From Microbulbifer variabilis ATCC 700307 (GTDB lineage: Bacteria > Pseudomonadota > Gammaproteobacteria > Pseudomonadales > Cellvibrionaceae): a DNA stretch of 64,000 bases. A program made the translations under genes and the position numbers. Numbering within the stretch: the first letter of the stretch is position 1; every line of letters begins with the position of its first letter. This document shows, one piece after another, positions 15,025 to 25,902 of this stretch. The DNA lies in assembly GCF_000380565.1 (NCBI RefSeq), contig NZ_AQYJ01000023.1, forward strand, positions 186,001-250,000. Reading direction: 5' to 3'. The notes below the pieces were generated by a model that saw only the letters and a list, made by a program, of their open reading frames with translations, searched no databases and was not told the origin of the DNA.

Positions 15025-15849
15025 TCAGTCCCAGACGCCCAGCTCGTCGACGACTTTTTCTATCTGTGCGCGCAACCGCCTCTCCAGTTGTGGCAATTGC
15101 TGTGCAACTAACTGTTCGATCAGGGCCTGGCGCTGCCGTTCCTTCTCGGTTGGCTCCAGCTGGTCGGCAGGCTCCCCTTCTTCAGTAATGGCTTGGGCCA
15201 TTGCCAGGGCCTGAGTGCGTGTACCTGCGCTGGTGGGGTCTACCGGCTCTGGACTTTGGGCATCCTGGTCTACACCGGTGGGAACCTTGCCACCAGTGAG
15301 GCGCGCACGAATATGGGCAGGCAAGAAAGGGTTTTCCTGGGCGGGGCTGCTCTCTGCCTGAGCTTGCTTCGCAGTTTCAGTTATCCCTCTGCCAGTCGCT
15401 TCAGGATCTGTCACCTCGGTTTCAGTCTCAGTTGGGGGCAATTCCTGTAGTGGACGCAGCAATGCCAGGTCGGACTCAGCTAGCTGCATTTCGCACTCTG
15501 AAGGGGCAACTTCTTCCACCGGCGAGAATAGAATAGGCAGATCCGCCGTATCCAGGGCATCCTCCTCTAATGTAGGAGCTGGTTGTTGCTGAGACATAGA
15601 GTCTGTTGATGAAGGGAGATCCGATGGTGGCTCGGCAGTAAGGGTGGGGACCTCTACCTGGGATCGGGGCTCTGGTGTCTGTTGGGGAGTGCCTTGCCCG
15701 TGAGGGCCGGCTACTTGATTGAGCAGGGGAATTTCGTCCAGGTCGTCGCTATTAAGGAGGTCGTGCAACGAACTGAGCTCGCTGAGCAATTCGCTGGGCT
15801 GCTTGCGTTGTTGTCCGCGCTGCTTGTGTTTGTTCTTTCGACCGGACAT
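15025..15849 (-). CDS. acidic, disordered hypothetical protein between holC and valS
   Basis: The 274-residue protein begins with a strongly basic, Gln-rich tract (MSGRKNKHKQRGQQRKQPSE). It continues as a long Pro/Glu/Ser/Thr/Gln-rich region without a regular fold (about 50-215) and ends in a predicted helix, RQALIEQLVAQQLPQLERRL, followed by RAQIEKVVDELGVWD. The C-terminal helix is probably the conserved functional part. Its place between holC and valS is common in relatives, but I know of no defined function. It is transcribed with holC, with a 24-bp gap. Confidence 0.75.
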   Translation of the reverse strand: MSGRKNKHKQRGQQRKQPSELLSELSSLHDLLNSDDLDEIPLLNQVAGPHGQGTPQQTPEPRSQVEVPTLTAEPPSDLPSSTDSMSQQQPAPTLEEDALDTADLPILFSPVEEVAPSECEMQLAESDLALLRPLQELPPTETETEVTDPEATGRGITETAKQAQAESSPAQENPFLPAHIRARLTGGKVPTGVDQDAQSPEPVDPTSAGTRTQALAMAQAITEEGEPADQLEPTEKERQRQALIEQLVAQQLPQLERRLRAQIEKVVDELGVWD

Positions 15850-15873
15850 AGCGGTAGTGAGTAATTACATGCC

Positions 15874-16296
15874 TTAGTTGATCTTATGGGATTGTAACGG
15901 ATATCCGCGATCACGGAAGTGACCAAATCGTAATCGTGAACGCTGCAGTGTATCTGGATGTTGTACAACTATCTCCGCAAGGCGCTCAAAGCGGCTGAAC
16001 CACTTGGGCACTTTGCTACATAAATTAATCAGCAGTCCATGGTGAGTTCCCGGATCTTCCCCGCTATTAATTTCAATGGCTGAGTGCTGCTCTTCGCTTT
16101 GAGCAGCATGTGGGAGAAAGCTGTCTTCGCGAAAAGTCCACAATAGCTGGTCGATCTGGCTGGCGTGGTCCCGGTTATCGACGGCAACCAGCACGCGCAA
16201 TCCACTGCGGTAAGCCTTTTCCGCAAGGCGACAGGCGAAAATATCCGCTTGTTGGGGCTGGTCGGATGAAAGGATATAAAAGTCGATTCGAGTCAT
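15874..16296 (-). CDS. holC: DNA polymerase III chi subunit
   Basis: I start at MTRIDFYILSSDQPQQADIF (16296), the usual HolC N terminus; the longer frame to 16347 adds 17 residues without support. The 140-residue product has DIFACRLAEKAYRSGLRVLV, then DQLLWTFREDSFLPH and HGLLINLCSKVP, the chi pattern. Chi joins psi in the clamp-loader complex and contacts single-strand binding protein. It sits in the standard pepA-holC-valS order on the minus strand, so shared transcription is likely. Confidence 0.92.
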   Translation of the reverse strand: MTRIDFYILSSDQPQQADIFACRLAEKAYRSGLRVLVAVDNRDHASQIDQLLWTFREDSFLPHAAQSEEQHSAIEINSGEDPGTHHGLLINLCSKVPKWFSRFERLAEIVVQHPDTLQRSRLRFGHFRDRGYPLQSHKIN

Positions 16297-16406
16297 CGAG
16301 GGCGCCGGTGAAATTCTTGTCCATGCAGAAAAGACAGACGGCCCCACCGGAGCCGTCCTATCAGCTACCCACCGTAAAGTGGGCGGCTATTGTGCGCGTT
16401 TAGCGC

Positions 16407-17873
<1,467 letters not shown>

Positions 17874-18062
17874 TTTTAGCTTTCCTTAAAATCTGACAAA
17901 AGATTGCATGGCTCAGAGCCGAGACATAGCAAGAATTTTTAGTGATAATGCGTCGCACAAGTTTAACCTGCCCGTCTTTGGAATGCTGTAGTCGGTGGGA
18001 AACTTGTTCATTTTGAGTCCAGATTTCATCACACCGCTGTCACCAAGGAATACGTTCGCCCT

Positions 18063-19199
18063 GTGATTATTTTCCGCTACCTCTGCCGTGAGCTGCTGTT
18101 TGCCACGCTGGCAGTCAGCGCTGTTTTACTTTTAATGGTGATGAGTGGCCGATTTGTTAAATACCTGGCGGAGGCTGCCGCGGGTGATATCTCGGCTAAT
18201 ATTCTTTTCTCCCTGATGGGGTTCCGTCTGCCGGGGTTCCTTGAACTTGTGCTGCCTCTGGGGCTTTTCGTTGGGATACTGCTCGCCTACGGTCGCTTGT
18301 ACATTGAGAGTGAAATGACAGTGTTGCATGCCTGTGGTTTCAGCGAGTGGCGGCTGCTGATGTATACCCTGGCTCCAGCATTGATGGTGGCTCTGGTCGT
18401 GGCTTCCATGAGCTTGTATTTCTCTCCTGCAGGTGTGGCACGCTCTACTAACTTGCTCAACATTGAGAAAGCCCGCAACGAGTTCGACCACCTGATACCA
18501 AAGAAATTTATCTCCACCAGTGGCGGTCGAGCAGTCTATTACGCTGAGTCCCTTAGCGAGGATAAGTCCACAATGCAGGATGTTTTCCTGGCTGAGTTGG
18601 GTGCGACTGAGGAAGAGACACAGGCAAACCACCAAGTGGTGACCCGTGCGCGCGAGGGTGTGCAGCAAGTCGACCCTGAGACAGGGTTGCGTTATTTGGT
18701 GTTGCGCGATGGTTATCGTTATGCAGGGGTGCCTGGGCAGCGTGAGTACAGGCAGATGGAGTTTGACACTTATGAGGTGCTGCTCGAGGTTCCTCAATTG
18801 CGCAATCGTTGGCGTGACCAGATGGAATCAGCACCCACCTTGCAGCTATTAAAGAGTGATGACCCCAAAGAGAAGGCATTCCTCTATTGGCGCTTCAGCC
18901 TTCCAGTTTTAGTACTAGTGGTCGCCGTGTTGGCTGTCCCTTTATCCCGAACAAACCCCCGGCAGGGGCGCTTTGCCAAGATGATCCCTGCGATCCTCCT
19001 TTACCTGATATACCTGGTAACTCTGCAGGGCGTTCGTGGTGCCATTGAGGACGGCAAGTTTGCCAACCCCTCTGTGATTTGGCTGGTGCATCCGCCGTTC
19101 CTATTGATCGGTTTGTTGTTGCTGGCTATGAGGAACTGGCGGCGCAAACCCAAGTTGCGCCCAGAAGGAGTAGGGGAGGCGACAAATGCTAAGGCTTGA
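18063..19199 (+). CDS. lptF: LPS export ABC transporter permease LptF
   Basis: The 378-residue inner-membrane protein belongs to the YjgP/YjgQ family. It has three N-terminal helices (about residues 10-32, 52-78 and 98-120), a periplasmic beta-jellyroll of about 150 residues, and three C-terminal helices (about 280-300, 310-330 and 335-360). With LptG and LptB it extracts lipopolysaccharide from the inner membrane and feeds it to LptC/LptA. I use the GTG at 18063, which places MIIFRYLCRELLFATLAVS at the N terminus as in relatives. It overlaps lptG by 14 bp, pointing to coupled translation. Confidence 0.95.
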   Translation: MIIFRYLCRELLFATLAVSAVLLLMVMSGRFVKYLAEAAAGDISANILFSLMGFRLPGFLELVLPLGLFVGILLAYGRLYIESEMTVLHACGFSEWRLLMYTLAPALMVALVVASMSLYFSPAGVARSTNLLNIEKARNEFDHLIPKKFISTSGGRAVYYAESLSEDKSTMQDVFLAELGATEEETQANHQVVTRAREGVQQVDPETGLRYLVLRDGYRYAGVPGQREYRQMEFDTYEVLLEVPQLRNRWRDQMESAPTLQLLKSDDPKEKAFLYWRFSLPVLVLVVAVLAVPLSRTNPRQGRFAKMIPAILLYLIYLVTLQGVRGAIEDGKFANPSVIWLVHPPFLLIGLLLLAMRNWRRKPKLRPEGVGEATNAKA

Positions 19200-20247
19200 T
19201 CTGTATATTGGTCGAACCATAGCCCTGGCAGTGGGTGCGGTACTTCTTGTTATCCTCGGGCTGGATATTGTATTTGCCATTGTCGATCAACTGGGAGAAT
19301 TCAAGGAAGGCTACGGCTTTGCGGAGGCAGTGCAGTATGTTTTGTGGAAGCTTCCTGCACGGATTTATGAGCAGTTAGGTTTTTCCGCACTGGTTGGCTG
19401 TATGGTTGGCCTGGGGACTTTAGCCGGGACCAGCGAGTTGACGGTTATGCGCGCTGCTGGAGTATCGATCGGGCGTATTGCCTGGGCTGTGATGAAGCCG
19501 ATTATCCTGCTGATCCTGATCGGTTTGGCACTGGCCGAATTTGTTATTCCCAAGACAAATGTCATTGCTGAGAACAACCGTGCCCGCGCGCTCGGAGAAC
19601 TGGAGGCCACCGGTCTGGAGAGTGGTCTTTGGCTGAAAGACAGCGGGGAATTTGTGCATTTCAACGCGGCCCTGCCGGATGGCGAACTATACGGAATAAC
19701 CCGCTATCACTTTGACAGTGATCAGGAGCTTAAACGCGTAGAGTTTTCTGAGCGTGGGCAGTTCGAAGGGGATAAATGGCAGTTGGAAAACAGTCGTATT
19801 ACCAGCTTTTCAGCGGAGAATACCCAGAGTGAACTGGTACCGACCAGTAGCTGGAATGCCGAGATTTCCCCAGAGCTTTTTGCGCTCATTGTACCGCTAC
19901 CCTCAGACCTATCCCCGAGAGATCTCTGGTCCTATGGTACCTTTCTCGATCGCAAGGACGAGGATTCCAGTCGCTACTGGCTGCAGTTCTGGAAAAAGCT
20001 TTTGCAACCACTCACCATTGCCAGCCTGGTGATGGTAGCGATCTCCTTTATCTTTGGGCCTTTGCGCGAGGTAACCACGGGGTTACGGGTTTTTACCGGC
20101 ATTATTGTCGGTATTGTTTTCCAGACAGTGCAGGATATGCTTGGTCCATCTTCATTGGTTTTTGGCTTCCCACCACTACTGGCCGTGGTGGTGCCCATAA
20201 TTCTGTGCTTCATAGTGGGGTGGTTACTACTTAAGCGCGCCCGCTGA
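19186..20247 (+). CDS. lptG: LPS export ABC transporter permease LptG
   Basis: The 353-residue partner of LptF has the same layout: helices at about 12-35, 62-85 and 100-122, a periplasmic domain, and three closing helices from about residue 270. It opens MLRLDLYIGRTIALAVGAVL, and the segment ELTVMRAAGVSIGRIAW (about 84-100) is the typical cytoplasmic coupling helix that contacts the LptB ATPase. The start ATG lies inside the end of lptF. It is convergent with the RDD gene, with only six bases between the two stops. Confidence 0.95.
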   Translation: MLRLDLYIGRTIALAVGAVLLVILGLDIVFAIVDQLGEFKEGYGFAEAVQYVLWKLPARIYEQLGFSALVGCMVGLGTLAGTSELTVMRAAGVSIGRIAWAVMKPIILLILIGLALAEFVIPKTNVIAENNRARALGELEATGLESGLWLKDSGEFVHFNAALPDGELYGITRYHFDSDQELKRVEFSERGQFEGDKWQLENSRITSFSAENTQSELVPTSSWNAEISPELFALIVPLPSDLSPRDLWSYGTFLDRKDEDSSRYWLQFWKKLLQPLTIASLVMVAISFIFGPLREVTTGLRVFTGIIVGIVFQTVQDMLGPSSLVFGFPPLLAVVVPIILCFIVGWLLLKRAR

Positions 20248-20253
20248 AGCGAA

Positions 20254-20760
20254 TCACTTTTTCTTTTTGGGCAGCAGGCGCACCTGGGACTCAGATATCA
20301 GGTCGTGCCAGCTGGCCTTATCAGACCTGGCCCAAGCGGAAAAATAGCCGAGGCCAAGGCATGCCAATGATATTGGTGCCACTACAGCACGCAGGATACA
20401 TTGACGCCATGAAAGCTGGACGCCATCGGGATTGGCTACGATGAGACGCCAGGCGCGCATACCAACAGTTTGCCCAGCTACACGCCAGGACCAAAAAAAG
20501 TATCCTGCGATGACCGCAACTGCACCCAACTGGTAAATCGGGCCGCCCACACAAGGACTGTAATCCATGGCTTCCGGCTGGCAGTTGAGACCTCCAATTG
20601 CCGATGCGACAGGTAAGGCGACGAAGCCATAGACCATCATTAGCCCCATCAGGATCAGCAAATCGTACATCAGGGCCGCAAGGCGCCGTCCAACACCGGC
20701 TATAGGTAGTTCTGGGAAGGTAGTTGGGGTATTTGAGGTACTCACGGCAGTCTCCGCCAA
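20254..20760 (-). CDS. RDD family inner-membrane protein
   Basis: The 168-residue protein has the RDD-domain order: 'GVGRRLAALMYDLLILMGLM' with the R..A...D triad, a second hydrophobic segment at about 50-65, a third at about 82-100, then GQTVGMRAWRLIVANPDG. Members are small membrane proteins; a few act in ion exchange, but most have no known role. It follows lptG in many relatives. It reads towards lptG, so it has its own promoter upstream of 20760. Confidence 0.85.
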   Translation of the reverse strand: MAETAVSTSNTPTTFPELPIAGVGRRLAALMYDLLILMGLMMVYGFVALPVASAIGGLNCQPEAMDYSPCVGGPIYQLGAVAVIAGYFFWSWRVAGQTVGMRAWRLIVANPDGVQLSWRQCILRAVVAPISLACLGLGYFSAWARSDKASWHDLISESQVRLLPKKKK

Positions 20761-20821
20761 ATTCAGATGGCGGAGATTCTAACAAACCTGAAGCTATGCA
20801 AGGAAAGGCCGCTTGCCAGTA

Positions 20822-21310
20822 CTAGAATTCGTACTCGAAGGAGACTTTGAATTTGTCGTTTGAGAGGCTAAACCCATAATCGACAGAGTTGCCAATCTTA
20901 CCGCGGTTGGTGGTATAGCGCAGTAGGCTGTTCCGGGCTGTGCGTTTATTACGTTGCTTATAGGTCTCAAAACCCATTTTCAGGATTTTGACCAGGGCCT
21001 TGCCTCCGGTAGTTGGTCGGTGTTCAGAAGGGTAGGTATGCATCTTCAGCCATTGGTAGTTAAGACGCCTCTGCGTACTGTTCATGGAGTTGTTGCGGAG
21101 GAAATCTGCTGCTTGGAGAAGGTCTGCATTGCCCATAGCGAAGGCGCTATCGGAGAAGTAAAGATTGCCGGATTGTAAATTGAGGGCCTGTTGGGAGTCG
21201 GGGATAAATAAGTCATCAGCGGAGCAGAAGCAGCAGGCGGGAAGCAGGAGCAATCCCACAGTTGTTGGTAAGGTCTTTCCCTGTCTGATTCTGAAGTTGC
21301 AGAGTACCAT
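20822..21310 (-). CDS. exported hypothetical protein
   Basis: The 162-residue protein has a signal peptide at the N terminus (GKTLPTTVGLLLLPACCFCSA). The mature part contains NLQSGNLYFSDSAFAMGNAD and ends in alternating hydrophobic strands, YGFSLSNDKFKVSFEYEF, with a terminal Phe. A terminal aromatic strand of that kind is typical of outer-membrane beta-strand ends, but the protein is too short for a barrel. The family is not recognised. The flanks 20761-20821 and 21311-21729 (419 bp) show no other gene. Confidence 0.65.
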   Translation of the reverse strand: MVLCNFRIRQGKTLPTTVGLLLLPACCFCSADDLFIPDSQQALNLQSGNLYFSDSAFAMGNADLLQAADFLRNNSMNSTQRRLNYQWLKMHTYPSEHRPTTGGKALVKILKMGFETYKQRNKRTARNSLLRYTTNRGKIGNSVDYGFSLSNDKFKVSFEYEF

Positions 21311-21729
21311 TCGATTTACCCCAGGGTGTTACTTCTCATCGGGACGCCGTAAGCGGTCGTTAAATTTATTATGGGACACCCAAATCAAAGCGTTATCCCT
21401 TATAAAATAGGCGGCTCTTACAACTTCACTTACTGGACAGTCGGGGATTGACGGTTAATTTTCTGCAGGCCGCATTAACTGGACACTTTTCCATTTTTGT
21501 CCAAGCAGTCGCAGATGTGAGCAGCAGGGCGCCAATGTTTTTTTATTATTTTTTTGATATTGCTAGATTAATGCTAATGAGAAATTGATCTTGAGTTATG
21601 GGTCAATATCCATGGGTCTACCAAGATCCAGATCGGTTAAAACCGCAGCTTGGCGTAGTAATTTTCTATAATGAATTTTTAATGCCACTTTTCCACAGAG
21701 AGTAAGTGTTGGCTTGTTTGCTCAGGGCA

Positions 21730-22425
21730 CTACAAAGTGGTTGTTCGCCGGCCGCACAATATAAGTGAGGCTGGAAGTCCTGTTGTGGGATTGAGGGGCT
21801 CCTTCAGGGAGAGCAGTGCCAGGTTATTTTGGGTAAACAGATCAACCCAGCTTGATATGGTGCGGAAGTACCAGGGTGCGGCCTCTTCGAAATTCCCTTC
21901 GATCCCTTCCCAGGTGCCGGGTCTCCAGCCATCTGTGTAATCCTGCTCTCCGCAAGAAATCAAAGGATGTAATGTCTGGACCAGCAAGTGGCCTCCAGGG
22001 TTGAGTAGGCTGCCAGCTTTCTGGAAAAAAACCTCCGTTGCCGATTCACCGATCAGCGAGAAGTTACACACCACTAGGTCAAACTTTTGCCCCAAGGCTT
22101 TCGTGTCCAGATCTTCATAGCTGGTTGTCAGGAATTGTTGATAATTCCCGCTGCGATGCTGTGCCTCTGTAATGAGTTCGGCTACGGCATCAATACCGTA
22201 GACATCAATGTTTTTAGCTGCCAAGTTGCGGGCCAACCAGCCTTCGCCGCAGCCGACATCCAGGACATTTGTAGGGTTGTGCGCCAAAATAGCTTCGATA
22301 ATGGCGCGGTTGGTGATTAACTCCCGACTGGGAATAGCCGCTCGATCAATAACATTCACCCACTCCCCAGCATTTTTGTGCCAGCTTTGCAGGATTTTAT
22401 TATCACTGAACTCGTAATCCTTCAC
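21730..22425 (-). CDS. class I SAM-dependent methyltransferase
   Basis: The chosen start is the GTG at 22423-22425 with AAAGGATC just upstream, giving VKDYEFSDNKILQSWHKNAG; an ATG 51 bases earlier is possible but lacks a binding site. The roughly 231-residue protein has motif I VLDVGCGEGWLARNLA, motif II at DVYGIDAV, and FDLVVCNFSLIGE and LLNPGGHLLVQTLHP as later motifs. It is cytoplasmic, with an unknown substrate. It is divergent from the GMC oxidoreductase, with about 80 bp for both promoters. Confidence 0.85.
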   Translation of the reverse strand: MKDYEFSDNKILQSWHKNAGEWVNVIDRAAIPSRELITNRAIIEAILAHNPTNVLDVGCGEGWLARNLAAKNIDVYGIDAVAELITEAQHRSGNYQQFLTTSYEDLDTKALGQKFDLVVCNFSLIGESATEVFFQKAGSLLNPGGHLLVQTLHPLISCGEQDYTDGWRPGTWEGIEGNFEEAAPWYFRTISSWVDLFTQNNLALLSLKEPLNPTTGLPASLILCGRRTTTL

Positions 22426-22508
22426 CTTTGATCCTTTTCGTCTATGTAATTTCTTTCTGGTTGAGTGTACCGTCATGACAAATCCAGCTGCAAAGGTGCT
22501 GAGGTCCC

Positions 22509-24143
22509 ATGTCCACTCAAATGGTGTTTGATTATGTGATCGTAGGTGCCGGCTCTGCCGGCTGTGTATTGGCTAACCGTTTGAGTGCTGATGAGCAACA
22601 TCGGGTCTGCCTGCTGGAGGCGGGCCCTCCAGATCGCAGCCCACTGATCTCCATGCCCCTGGGGATAGGTATGCTGCTTTCCGGGACCGGTTACAACCTT
22701 CATCACTTTACAGAACCCCAGGAGCACCTGCACGAACGGCGCCTGTTCTGGCCTCGTGGTCGCACCCTGGGTGGCAGTAGTTCTATTAATGCGATGGTTT
22801 ATATTCGCGGTAATGGTGAAGATTATGATGCCTGGGAAGCTGCCGGCAACCCGGGCTGGGGTTGGCGTAGTATGCTGCCGTATTTCCTTCTGTCTGAAGG
22901 TAATGAGCGTGGCAGCGATGCCCATCACAGTGGCTATGGTCCGCTTTCAGTTAACGATCTGAAATGGAAGACTGAGTCGGGACAGGCATTCCTGCGGGCA
23001 GCACAATCTGTCGGGCACAGGTTAAATGATGATTTTAACGGCAGCCAGCAGAGTGGAGTCGGCTTTTACCAGGTAACCCAACGTCATGGGCGCCGCTGTT
23101 CTGCCGCTGCGGCCTATTTGCATCCAGTCAAGAAACGTCCCAATTTAAGGGTATTGACCCGCAGCCCGGTAGCGCGCCTCATGTTGAAGGGCGATCGGGC
23201 AGTGGGGGTGGAGTTGCTCAACGGCAAAAAGATCCTGGCAAATAAGGAGGTTTTACTCTGTGCTGGGGCGATTCAGTCTCCGCACCTACTATTACTCTCA
23301 GGTATTGGCCCCCAGGAGGAACTGCGGAAGTTTGATATTCTGCTGCAGAATCACCTGCCTGGGGTAGGGAAGAACCTCCAGGACCATTTGGATATTTCCC
23401 AGGTAGTGAAAACCTCGGCCCCAGTCACTTTTGCAAATGACTTGTGGGCGAAACTGAAGCACGCTACGCGCGCGCCTGAGTGGTTCTTCCTGAACCGCGG
23501 GCCATTAACCAGTAATGTTGCTGAAGCTGGGGGCTTCGCCAGTTCAACCTTGGCTAATGGCTGCCCGGATATACAGTTTCACTTCACTGCAGTGCCATCT
23601 TTTGATCACGGTCTTACTAAACAGTCTGGGTATGGTTACACGATGCATGCATGTGCATTGCGCCCTAAAAGCCGTGGGGAAATCACCCTCAATACTGAGA
23701 ACCCCAAGGCGCTGCCGAGTATCCAGCCAAATTACCTAAGCGAACCAGATGATATGCAGGTGATGGTGGAATCCTTCGAGATGTCTCGGGACATCATTAA
23801 CCAGGAAGATTTGCTGCGCTATCAGAAACGGTTGTTGTTGCCCGATCAAAAGCTCACCAACAAGGCTTCTATCAAGCACTATATTCGTCAGCATGCCGAG
23901 ACAATTTATCACCCGGTGGGAACCTGTAAGATGGGCAATGATGATCTTGCGGTGGTCGATGCTGAGCTAAAAGTGCATGGTGTAGATGGACTGAGAGTTG
24001 TGGACGCCTCCATAATGCCCACCCTGATCAGCGGCAACACCAATGCGCCGGTGATCGCTATTGCAGAAAAGGCGGCGGATCTGATCTTGCAGCGTACGCC
24101 GCCATCAATGATGAAGAATACTCAAGTTCAGGAAGTTGAATGA
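22509..24143 (+). CDS. GMC-family FAD oxidoreductase (choline/alcohol dehydrogenase-like)
   Basis: The 544-residue flavoenzyme starts with the FAD-binding fold YVIVGAGSAGCVLANRLSAD (about 7-26), then the GMC signature RGRTLGGSSSINAMVYIRG (about 82-100) and SAAAAYLHPV. At the end are HAETIYHPVGTCKMG, with the active-site His, and NTNAPVIAIAEKAADLI. The family oxidises alcohols; BetA (choline dehydrogenase) and alkanol dehydrogenases are closest in layout. No betB or transporter lies next to it, so choline as substrate is uncertain. The stop overlaps the start of rlmA by four bases (ATGA), so the two are probably co-translated. Confidence 0.88.
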   Translation: MSTQMVFDYVIVGAGSAGCVLANRLSADEQHRVCLLEAGPPDRSPLISMPLGIGMLLSGTGYNLHHFTEPQEHLHERRLFWPRGRTLGGSSSINAMVYIRGNGEDYDAWEAAGNPGWGWRSMLPYFLLSEGNERGSDAHHSGYGPLSVNDLKWKTESGQAFLRAAQSVGHRLNDDFNGSQQSGVGFYQVTQRHGRRCSAAAAYLHPVKKRPNLRVLTRSPVARLMLKGDRAVGVELLNGKKILANKEVLLCAGAIQSPHLLLLSGIGPQEELRKFDILLQNHLPGVGKNLQDHLDISQVVKTSAPVTFANDLWAKLKHATRAPEWFFLNRGPLTSNVAEAGGFASSTLANGCPDIQFHFTAVPSFDHGLTKQSGYGYTMHACALRPKSRGEITLNTENPKALPSIQPNYLSEPDDMQVMVESFEMSRDIINQEDLLRYQKRLLLPDQKLTNKASIKHYIRQHAETIYHPVGTCKMGNDDLAVVDAELKVHGVDGLRVVDASIMPTLISGNTNAPVIAIAEKAADLILQRTPPSMMKNTQVQEVE

Positions 24144-24943
24144 TTTGGCAATGTCCTCTCTGTGCAAAGCCGTTGACGCTGGGAAAAGAAACCTGGCACT
24201 GCAGTAACCGGCACAGTTTTGATCGAGCACGGGAAGGTTACGTTAATTTGTTACCGGTTTATCGCAAGCGTCGTAAGGAACCGGGAGATTCAGCTGAGAT
24301 GTTGCGCGCGCGGCGCCGATTTCTCAAGGCGGGTTATTACCGCCCATTAGTAGATGCAATTGCAGCGCTGTTGCCACCGAAATCAGGTCGTAAACTCTTG
24401 GATATTGGCTGTGGAGAGGGATATTACTTACGCCAACTGGAATCCGCTGGGTGGCATGGTCATGCCCTGGCTGGTGTGGATATTTCAAAGTCCGGCGTGC
24501 GTATGGCAGCTAAATCTGATAGTGGCGCCCAGTTTATTGTGGCCAGTAATGTCAACCTGCCGGTATCCTCGAATAGCGTAGATGACTTGCTACGCATTTT
24601 TGCGCCGGCCCCGGATGAAGAAATGCTGCGGGTGTTAAAAGTGGGGGGGCAGCTGTTGGATGTTTCACCTGGACCGGACCACCTCTGGACCCTAAAAGGC
24701 CAGCTATATAAAGAGCCACGTAAACACCCTGCGCCAAAATTGGTTGAGGAACTTTACCCTGAGGTGGATATGCGCTGTTGCTTTCCTTTTAAGTTGCAGG
24801 GGCACGAAGCGATTACCGATTTTCTCGCCATGACCCCCTTTGCCTGGAAAGGCTGCCGAGAGGCCCGTGCAGAATTGGAGCAACAGGACAGCCTGGTTCT
24901 GGAAGCCGACTTTATTGTGCGCCGCTTTATCAAGCGTAAGTAG
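24140..24943 (+). CDS. rlmA: 23S rRNA (guanine745-N1)-methyltransferase
   Basis: The 267-residue protein has the RlmA zinc finger at its N terminus: Cys5, Cys8, Cys21 and His25 in WQCPLCAKPL...WHCSNRHSF. It is followed by REGYVNLLPV, and then the SAM domain with LLDIGCGEGYYL (about 88-99). RlmA methylates G745 in helix 35 of 23S rRNA. The length is right and all zinc ligands are kept. Its start overlaps the upstream GMC gene by four bases, an unusual partner. Confidence 0.92.
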   Translation: MIWQCPLCAKPLTLGKETWHCSNRHSFDRAREGYVNLLPVYRKRRKEPGDSAEMLRARRRFLKAGYYRPLVDAIAALLPPKSGRKLLDIGCGEGYYLRQLESAGWHGHALAGVDISKSGVRMAAKSDSGAQFIVASNVNLPVSSNSVDDLLRIFAPAPDEEMLRVLKVGGQLLDVSPGPDHLWTLKGQLYKEPRKHPAPKLVEELYPEVDMRCCFPFKLQGHEAITDFLAMTPFAWKGCREARAELEQQDSLVLEADFIVRRFIKRK

Positions 24944-25017
24944 GTTTTACTTAGGGTAGCGAAATGATTTCTCCCATGGCTGCAGCTCGGGTTGATAGAA
25001 GTAACTAGAAGAGATTT

Positions 25018-25473
25018 ATGGCAACACCAAAAGACTATGCATTTATGCGCAGGGCCCTGGAATTGGCGGAACTTGCCGCAGAGAGGGGTGAGGTGCCTGT
25101 TGGAGCAGTGCTGGTTCAGGATGGCAAGATTATTGGCGAAGGCAGCAATCGTCCCATCGGGAATTGTGACCCCAGTGCCCATGCGGAAATAGTGGCGCTG
25201 CGTCGAGCTGCTGAAGGTAAACAGAACTATCGCCTGCCCAATACAACACTTTATGTAACGATAGAGCCCTGTACCATGTGCTTCGGTGCCCTGGTTCACG
25301 CTCGCGTCAACCGGCTAGTGTACGGTGCCACCGAGCCCCGGGCGGGCGTGGTGGAGAGCCAGTTAAAGTTAGGGGAGGCAGGTTTTTTCAATCATAAGAT
25401 CGCCGTAGAGTCTGGAGTGATGGCGGAGGAAGCTGGAAAACTGGTGCGCGAGTTTTTTCATGGTCGACGCTGA
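25018..25473 (+). CDS. tadA: tRNA-specific adenosine deaminase TadA
   Basis: The 151-residue zinc deaminase converts A34 of tRNA-Arg(ACG) to inosine. The zinc and catalytic motifs are visible: HAEIVAL (His and the proton-shuttle Glu) at about 58-64 and PCTMCFGALVHAR at about 88-100. It starts at the ATG at 25018 after AAGAGA. It overlaps the next gene by 14 bp. A related fold occurs at 30743, but that protein is exported and clearly different. Confidence 0.95.
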   Translation: MATPKDYAFMRRALELAELAAERGEVPVGAVLVQDGKIIGEGSNRPIGNCDPSAHAEIVALRRAAEGKQNYRLPNTTLYVTIEPCTMCFGALVHARVNRLVYGATEPRAGVVESQLKLGEAGFFNHKIAVESGVMAEEAGKLVREFFHGRR

Positions 25474-25897
25474 ACTGGCTTTTGCATTCCTGGTGAACAG
25501 CATCATTGTGGCAATTGTCGTGCTGATTCACCATGAGGTCCTCAACGCTCTGGTCCACTTAGGGCGCTGGTTGCCTGTCCGGCATAATTTCGCCATAGTA
25601 ATTGGAGTATTTGGAGCCCTCCTGGCTCATGTAGCAGAAATCTGGCTGTTTGCTTACGGTTACTACTTTATGGTGAATTCGCCTTATTTTGGGACTTTAG
25701 TGGGCAATTTTAATGGCAGCCTGCTCGACTGTGCTTACTTCTCTTTTACCACATATACCTCTTTAGGCTTTGGGGATATCGAACCCCTGGGGCACTTGCG
25801 CTTTACTGCAGGGCTGGAAGCGCTGACAGGGTTGGTTATGATCACATGGACGGCTTCATTTATGTTCCTGAAAATGCAAAGGGTCTGGGATATTTAA
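25460..25897 (+). CDS. two-TM potassium-channel-like protein
   Basis: The 145-residue protein has an N-terminal helix (about 6-27), a second helix (about 42-68), a pore loop with the filter-like TSLGFGDIEPLG (about 97-108), and a last helix (about 115-138). The sequence LGFGD stands in the place of TVGYG(D), so it is an Ion_trans_2-type pore with a variant filter and no RCK or other gating domain. It acts in the inner membrane; ion selectivity cannot be fixed from this. It overlaps the end of tadA by 14 bp. Confidence 0.75.
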   Translation: MVDAELAFAFLVNSIIVAIVVLIHHEVLNALVHLGRWLPVRHNFAIVIGVFGALLAHVAEIWLFAYGYYFMVNSPYFGTLVGNFNGSLLDCAYFSFTTYTSLGFGDIEPLGHLRFTAGLEALTGLVMITWTASFMFLKMQRVWDI

Positions 25898-25902
25898 ACT
25901 GA

